Shown piece after piece: positions 59,656-64,000 of a DNA stretch of 64,000 nt. The DNA comes from Nakamurella flavida (GTDB lineage: Bacteria; Actinomycetota; Actinomycetes; Mycobacteriales; Nakamurellaceae), in assembly GCF_030811475.1 (NCBI RefSeq), contig NZ_JAUSQV010000001.1, positions 1,573,501 through 1,637,500 of the forward strand. Reading direction: 5' to 3'. A model generated the notes under the pieces. It saw only the letters and a program-made list of their open reading frames with translations, was not told the DNA's origin and did no database searches. The translations under genes were made by a program, and so were the position numbers. Numbering within the stretch: the stretch's first letter is position 1; each line of letters starts with the position of its first letter.

Positions 59656-60015
59656 GTCCTCCGCAATCTGTGCTGTTCACGGCGCAGCGGTGACCACCGG
59701 GCCGACCCACCCGGTGAAGGGCGGGGCGTACCGTTCGATCACCGCGGCGACCTCGGCCGCACCACAGGCCTCCGGCCCGACCGGACGCAGGCGTCCGGGT
59801 CGCGCGGGAGGCACGGGATGCGAGCGCGCTGGGCGACCTCCACGAGGGGGATCCTGCACCGATCGCGGCGTGGCGGGCACGCTGAGACCGGCACGCATGC
59901 GCGCCGACCCTTCACTGTACGCTCCCCGACCCCCGCGACCAACCCGGCCACCGGCCCCGACCGCACGTGGCCGGACGGCGAGCCGGAGGACCGGTGAACG
60001 CCCGGGGTACCGCCG
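59656..60015. other. Gap upstream of infA and the PAP2 gene
   Basis: 360 bases, no gene I can support. Contains the infA-operon promoter candidate at 59915-59943 and its leader of about 250 bases. The PAP2 promoter on the other strand is not obvious. Confidence 0.6.
59915..59943 (-). promoter_or_regulatory. Candidate promoter of the infA ribosomal operon
   Basis: Minus strand -35 TTGGTC (59938-59943), 17-base spacer and -10 TACAGT (59915-59920), giving a start near 59908. The -35 is only a half match to TTGACA; the -10 is good. Confidence 0.45.
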
Positions 60016-60924
60016 ATGATCCATGCTGGTCCGATGCCCGCAGCAGCCCTCCCCGTCGCGCTGACCGCCCCCACCGCCCCGGACCCCGGGACCGGGCCGG
60101 ACCAGGGTTTCCTGGCCACCTACGGGTTCACCTGGCTCCCGTACGCCGCGGCCGCCCTGGTCCTCCTCGGGCTGGGCCTGGTGATCGCGATCCGCAACCG
60201 CCGGGCGCGCCCCGCCCTGCTGGAACTGCTGCTCACCCGGGGCGCCGTCCTGGCCGTCATCGCGGTGTCGGTGGGCGCGCTGGCCGACCAGGTGGCCGAG
60301 GGCGACGGCCTCACCTCGTTCGACCGTCCCGTCTGGCAATGGTTCGTCGACCACCGGACCGGATTCCTCACCGGCGTGGCCAGGACGGTCACCACCGTCG
60401 GGAGCACCCTCTCGATGGGGGTGCTGGCCGGCGTGACGGTCATCGTCCTGTGGGTCCGCGGCCGGCGCCCGGACGCCGTGGTGATCGCGGTCGTCGCCCT
60501 GGGGGCCGGGCTGCTGGTCCGGGTCGGGAAGACGATCGTCGGGCGGGTCCGGCCGCCGGTCGCCGAACGCCTGGTCGACGAGACGAACCAGTCCTTCCCG
60601 TCCGGTCACTCCCTCGCCTCGATGGCGATCCTCGGTGTGCTGGTCATCGTGCTGGTGCGGCTCATCCCCTCGCCCGCCGGGCGTATCGCCGTCCGCGTCG
60701 TGGCCGTGCTCTTCATCGCGCTCATCGGGCTGAGCCGTCTGTACCTCGGCGTGCACTGGAGCACCGACGTCCTCGGCGGATGGCTGACCGGCGCGGGCTG
60801 GTTGGTGCTCTGCCTGACCGTCCGTCGCCTCTGGCGCATCCGCCGGACGGTGCAGCGGGCCGCCCTGCCGGACGACTCCCCCGCCGACCCGACCCGCTCG
60901 CCCCGCCGCACCGACCAGGCCTGA
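60016..60924 (+). CDS. PAP2-family membrane phosphatase
   Basis: A 302-residue membrane protein with about six spans (from about 40 to 270). The three lipid-phosphatase motifs are present: KTIVGRVRP (172-180), PSGH (195-198) and SRLYLGVHWSTD (240-251), supplying the catalytic His197, His247 and Asp251. The active site lies on the extracytoplasmic side, as for undecaprenyl-diphosphate or phosphatidate phosphatases; which one cannot be read from sequence. An in-frame ATG at 60034 is an alternative start. Divergent from infA, convergent with the DcuR-like gene. Confidence 0.93.
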   Translation: MIHAGPMPAAALPVALTAPTAPDPGTGPDQGFLATYGFTWLPYAAAALVLLGLGLVIAIRNRRARPALLELLLTRGAVLAVIAVSVGALADQVAEGDGLTSFDRPVWQWFVDHRTGFLTGVARTVTTVGSTLSMGVLAGVTVIVLWVRGRRPDAVVIAVVALGAGLLVRVGKTIVGRVRPPVAERLVDETNQSFPSGHSLASMAILGVLVIVLVRLIPSPAGRIAVRVVAVLFIALIGLSRLYLGVHWSTDVLGGWLTGAGWLVLCLTVRRLWRIRRTVQRAALPDDSPADPTRSPRRTDQA

Positions 60925-60940
60925 CGGGCGCCGGGCCGAC

Positions 60941-61612
60941 TCAGCCGGGGGTCACGGTGTACCGCGTCTCCGGTCGACCCACCTGCCCGTACCGCAGGGT
61001 CCGGCGCGCGGCGCCGGTCTCCACCAGATGTTCCAGATAGCGGCGCGCGGTGATCCGGGACGACCCGAGCAGGTCACCGATCTCGCTGGCGGAGGCCTCC
61101 TCCGCCCCGGCCAGCGCGGCGACCACCCGGGTCAGCGTCTCCCGGGTCATCCCCTTGGGCAGGACGGCGCCGGCCGGTGAACGCAGCACGTTGAACGCAC
61201 GATCCACCGAGTCCTGGTCGACGTCGGTGCGTTCGCCCACCTGGTCGCGGAACCGGCGGTAGGCCTCCAGTCGGTCCCGCAGAGTGGTGAACACGAACGG
61301 CTTGATGACGTACTGCACGGCACCCTGGGCGACCGCGGCCCGCACGATGTCCGCATCGCGGGCCGAGGACACCACGATGACGTCGACCGTGGACCCGGCG
61401 GCCCGGATCCGGCGGAACAGCTCCAGGCCGGCGACGTCCGGCAGATGCAGGTCGAGCAGGACCAGGTCGACCGGCGTGGCGGCCAGCACCCGGTCGGCCT
61501 CCCGACCGGAGTGGGCCACGCCGACGACGGTGAATCCCTCCACCCGTTCGACGTAGGCGCGGTGTGCGCGGGCGGCGATCGGTTCGTCCTCGACGACCAG
61601 CACCGAGATCAC
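60941..61612 (-). CDS. DcuR/CitB-type response regulator
   Basis: A 223-residue regulator starting at GTG 61612, overlapping the kinase stop (GTGA). Receiver at 1-120 with acidic residues in VVEDEP, phospho-acceptor Asp54 in VLLDLHLPDVAG and Lys in YVIKPFVF. The C-terminal half (about 165-223) is a helix-turn-helix of the CitB/DcuR class (SASEIGDLLGSSRITARRYLEHL). Together with the DcuS-like kinase it should control the divergent dctA gene in response to dicarboxylates. Confidence 0.93.
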   Translation of the reverse strand: MISVLVVEDEPIAARAHRAYVERVEGFTVVGVAHSGREADRVLAATPVDLVLLDLHLPDVAGLELFRRIRAAGSTVDVIVVSSARDADIVRAAVAQGAVQYVIKPFVFTTLRDRLEAYRRFRDQVGERTDVDQDSVDRAFNVLRSPAGAVLPKGMTRETLTRVVAALAGAEEASASEIGDLLGSSRITARRYLEHLVETGAARRTLRYGQVGRPETRYTVTPG

Positions 61613-63312
61613 GGCGTGGGTCCGGCGTGCGCGGTCGGACGTGCAGCGCCGAGGCGGTCCGGACCCTGGCCGTAGACGTCGTCCGCGCCCGCTGCCACCG
61701 GCGGCAGGCGCACCACGAACCGGGCGCCCGGGCCGGCCTCCGCCCACACCCTGCCGCCCAGCCGGGCCACCGCCTGCGCGACCAGGGCCAGCCCGAGGCC
61801 GCGGTCCCCGGCCGGGCCGGCGCCGGTGTTGGTGCTCCACCCGGGCGCGAAGACCTGCTCGGCCTGCCGGGCGTCGAGGCCGGGACCGCTGTCCTGGACC
61901 ACGAACTCGAGGAAGTCGGGCAGGCTCGCGGCCGACAGCACGATGCGCCGCGGAGCGTCCGGGTGGGCCCCGGCGTCGGGACGGGACAGGGCGTCCATGG
62001 CGTTGTCGATGAGGTTGCCGATCACGGTGACCAGCTCCTGGTCACCGCCGGCACCCTCCGGCAGCTCGGATCCGGGCCGGATCACCAGCTCGATGCCGCG
62101 TTCGGCCGCCTGCGCCGTCTTGCCCAGCAGCAGGGCCGCGACCGCCCGGTTGCCGACCCCGTCGACGACCCGGTCGGCCAGGGCCTGGGACACCTGCAGC
62201 TCCTGGACGGCGAAGTCCAGGGCGTGCTCGGGCTCGCCCAGTTCGATCAGCGAGATGACCGTGTGCAGCCGGTTGGCCGATTCGTGGGCCTGCGCCCGGA
62301 GCGCGGTGGCGAAACTGTGCGCCCGGTCCAGCTCCCCGGTGAGGTTCTCCAGCTCGGTGTGGTCGCGGACGCTGACCACGGCGCCCAGGGTGCGGCCGTC
62401 GAGCTGCGCGGGCCGCCGGTTGAACAGCAGCACCCGGTCGGCGGTGAGCACCAGTTCGTCGCGGACCGTGCCGCCGCCGGAGATCATCGCGACCAGCTCG
62501 GCGGGGAAGCCGGCCTGCTGCGGGGTCGACCCGGCCACCGACTCGGGCAGGTCGAGCAACCGGCGCGCCTCCGGGTTGGCCAGCACGATGCGGCCGCCGG
62601 TGTCCAGCAGCACCATCCCGTTGTGCGCGGACGCGAGCACCGCGTCGTAGTAGCTGAACATCCGGCCCAGCTCCTGCGGTCCCATGCCCAGGGTCTGCCG
62701 ACGGACCCAGCGGGCGATGAGCAACGATCCGACCACCCCGATGACCAGCGCGCCGAGGGCGATCAGACCCAGGGTGATCCACCGCCCGCCGATGCCGATG
62801 TGATCGACGGTCACCCCGACCGAGACGAGGGCGACGACGGTCCCGTCGGGGGCGGTGACGGGGGTGATGGCCCGGATCGACGGGCCGAGCGTCCCGACGT
62901 AGGTCTCCGTGCCGGTTCCACCGGCCAGGGCCACGTCCCGGTTGCCGAGATAGGTCCGGCCGATCTGGGACGGGTCCGGGTGGGTCCACCGGGTGCCGTC
63001 CGGGGCCATGACGACGACGAAGTCGGCCCCCGTGCGCGTCCCCACGTCGAGCGCGAACGGCTGGAGCACCGCGGACGGACCGGTGACGGCCGCGGCCGCG
63101 GGGTAGGGATCGGTGACGGCGGCGAGCACCTGCGGAGCACTGGCCATGGTCTCCGCGATCGCGGTCACCCGTGCACCGGTGGCCTCGTCGGCCTGCTGAT
63201 CGGCGTCGACGCGGAGGGCGACCAGGATCGCCGCGAGCATGACGATCAGGACGACGGCCTGCAGGACGAGGATGCGCCGCGCCATGGACCAACCGGACCC
63301 GGACAGGAACAC
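61609..63312 (-). CDS. DcuS/CitA-type sensor histidine kinase
   Basis: A 567-residue membrane kinase. GTG 63312 has GGAGG 4 bases ahead; ATG 63285 is the alternative. TM1 about 13-34, an extracytoplasmic sCache-like sensor 35-175 (ETMASAPQVLAAVTDP, RWTHPDPSQIGRTYLG), TM2 178-200, a PAS domain 215-320, and an H-box AHESANRLHTVISL with the phospho-His near 343. The HATPase has NLIDNAMDAL and DSGPGLD. Such kinases sense fumarate, succinate or citrate directly. Stop overlaps the regulator start. Confidence 0.94.
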   Translation of the reverse strand: MFLSGSGWSMARRILVLQAVVLIVMLAAILVALRVDADQQADEATGARVTAIAETMASAPQVLAAVTDPYPAAAAVTGPSAVLQPFALDVGTRTGADFVVVMAPDGTRWTHPDPSQIGRTYLGNRDVALAGGTGTETYVGTLGPSIRAITPVTAPDGTVVALVSVGVTVDHIGIGGRWITLGLIALGALVIGVVGSLLIARWVRRQTLGMGPQELGRMFSYYDAVLASAHNGMVLLDTGGRIVLANPEARRLLDLPESVAGSTPQQAGFPAELVAMISGGGTVRDELVLTADRVLLFNRRPAQLDGRTLGAVVSVRDHTELENLTGELDRAHSFATALRAQAHESANRLHTVISLIELGEPEHALDFAVQELQVSQALADRVVDGVGNRAVAALLLGKTAQAAERGIELVIRPGSELPEGAGGDQELVTVIGNLIDNAMDALSRPDAGAHPDAPRRIVLSAASLPDFLEFVVQDSGPGLDARQAEQVFAPGWSTNTGAGPAGDRGLGLALVAQAVARLGGRVWAEAGPGARFVVRLPPVAAGADDVYGQGPDRLGAARPTAHAGPTP

Positions 63313-63413
63313 GGCGCCTCCGGCCTCGATGCCTCGTCAGGTGTGTCTGCGGCCGGCGCGGCGACCGGCCGACTGCGGGACGAGCCTACGCGCGGAGCGG
63401 TCTGCGGATCGGG

Positions 63414-63434
63414 TGTGCGTTCTCTATGAACACA
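63414..63434. promoter_or_regulatory. Imperfect inverted repeat in the dctA-dcuS gap
   Basis: TGTGCGTTC (63414-63422), spacer TCTAT, then GAACACA (63428-63434), an inverted repeat with one bulged base. About 80 bases upstream of the dctA start and 100 from the kinase start, the expected place for a DcuR-type operator. Binding is inferred. Confidence 0.4.
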
Positions 63435-63514
63435 TCGGCCGTCGGAGGGGCCTGGGGGGTGATCGTGGGCCCAGCGGCATCACCGCCGATACCCGCCGAA
63501 GGCCAGGAGAACCC

Positions 63515-64000
63515 GTGACGACAACGTCGAACGTCCCCGATCCCCACGAGCTGATGATCGCCCCGCCGCCGAAGAAGAAGATCGGCAGCCACTGGCTCTA
63601 CATCGCGGTCATCGTCGCCGTCGTCCTCGGCACCGCCGTCGGCCTCATCTTCGGCAAGAACGCGGCCGGCCTGGCCACGATCGGCACGGCGTTCGTCAAC
63701 CTCATCAAGATGATGATCGGGCCGATCATCTTCTGCACGATCGTGCTGGGCATCGGATCGGTCCGCAAGGCCTCCCAGGTCGGCAAGGTCGGCGGCATGG
63801 CCCTGGCCTACTTCCTGGTCATGTCGACGTTCGCCCTCGTCATCGGGCTCGTCGTCGGCAACGTGATCCACCCCGGCGACAGCCTCACCTCCGGCGCGAT
63901 CCCGACCTACACCCCGCCCGCCGCGACCGGCTCGGGCAACTTCCTGCTGGACATCATCCCGACCACCATCTTCTCCGCGCTGACCGCGGGCTCGGTGCTG
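63515..64000 (+). CDS. dctA: C4-dicarboxylate/cation symporter DctA (3' end cut by window edge)
   Basis: Uptake of fumarate, succinate and malate by the DAACS family. 162 codons are visible of a family length near 440. GTG 63515 follows AGGAGA by 6 bases. Residues about 26-48, 58-80 and 92-115 are membrane spans; LYIAVIVAVVLGTAVGLIFG, FVNLIKMMIGPIIFCTIVLGIGS and IIPTTIFSALTAGSVL are typical family segments. Divergent from the DcuS/DcuR pair, which should regulate it. Confidence 0.93.
   Translation, partial: MTTTSNVPDPHELMIAPPPKKKIGSHWLYIAVIVAVVLGTAVGLIFGKNAAGLATIGTAFVNLIKMMIGPIIFCTIVLGIGSVRKASQVGKVGGMALAYFLVMSTFALVIGLVVGNVIHPGDSLTSGAIPTYTPPAATGSGNFLLDIIPTTIFSALTAGSVL

Noticed and set aside
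59677-60756. 359-codon minus-strand frame over the PAP2 gene
   Set aside because: Antisense to a gene with all three PAP2 motifs; its translation is Asp/Gly/Arg/His-rich noise.

Overview
The window is chromosomal DNA of a high-GC actinobacterium. Evidence: very high GC with strongly GC-biased third codon positions, GTG starts, actinobacterial families (WhiB-type Fe-S protein, BldM-like regulator, SigD with its anti-sigma factor RsdA, GroEL1 with a His-rich tail, PerM/DUF6350, GuaB3, NnrE-NnrD fusion) and gene order. Two blocks match the order known from Mycobacterium tuberculosis: positions 1-15.6 kb correspond to Rv0948c-Rv0957 (chorismate mutase, uvrD1, sucC, sucD, perM, purN, purH) and 21-59.7 kb to Rv3396c-Rv3462c (guaA ... 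infA). The groES-groEL-whiB-bldM-sigD-guaB order is also the one in Streptomyces. A Nakamurella-like or related non-mycobacterial actinomycete is plausible, but the sequence alone does not settle the genus. I see no rRNA, tRNA, CRISPR array, phage or transposase.

Layout. 1-8.6 kb (minus strand): purH (cut by the left edge), purN, perM, then sucD-sucC, and a large unrecognised membrane protein. 8.7-10.5 kb (plus): two small membrane proteins and Nei-type DNA glycosylase. 10.5-11.3 kb: a non-coding array of large imperfect tandem repeats. 11.3-15.0 kb (minus): a frameshifted GNAT acetyltransferase, a TPR protein and PcrA/UvrD1; then chorismate mutase on plus. 15.7-20.1 kb: a NarL-type response regulator and PspC-domain histidine kinase, divergent from a PspC membrane protein. 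20.2-23.0 kb: MFS exporter and guaA. 23.2-24.6 kb: DUF4031 protein and CorA. 24.6-29.4 kb: guaB3, guaB, rsdA, sigD. 29.9-34.1 kb: bldM-like regulator, whiB, groEL, groES with a CIRCE-overlapped promoter. 34.2-45.2 kb: DUF4259-like protein, tsaD-rimI-tsaB, a LacI regulator, tsaE, an alpha/beta hydrolase, alr, a repeat-containing gap, nnrED, acpS, glmS. 45.3-51.4 kb is an accessory-looking insertion (XRE-cupin regulator, BenE, Ycf46-like AAA ATPase, hydrolase, amino-acid permease) between glmS and glmM. 51.6-59.7 kb: rplM-rpsI-glmM and infA-rpmJ-rpsM-rpsK-rpsD-rpoA-rplQ-truA. 60.0-64.0 kb: PAP2 phosphatase, a DcuS/DcuR two-component system and a divergent DctA (cut by the right edge).

Most genes are housekeeping: purine synthesis (purH, purN, guaA, guaB), succinyl-CoA synthetase, tRNA t6A synthesis (tsaB, tsaD, tsaE), peptidoglycan precursors (glmS, glmM, alr), chaperonins, ribosome and transcription core. 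Overlapping ATGA, GTGA, TGATG or TAGTG junctions show tight operons. The less ordinary parts are the two non-coding repeat loci (10.5-11.2 kb and 41.19-41.35 kb), a BldM homologue with Gly in place of the phospho-acceptor Asp54, a one-base frameshift in the GNAT gene, terminator and promoter sharing the same T-tract between truA and rplM, and the 45-51 kb insertion. I found no clearly new multi-gene system; the structured tandem repeat at 10.5-11.2 kb is the signal least explained by known features.
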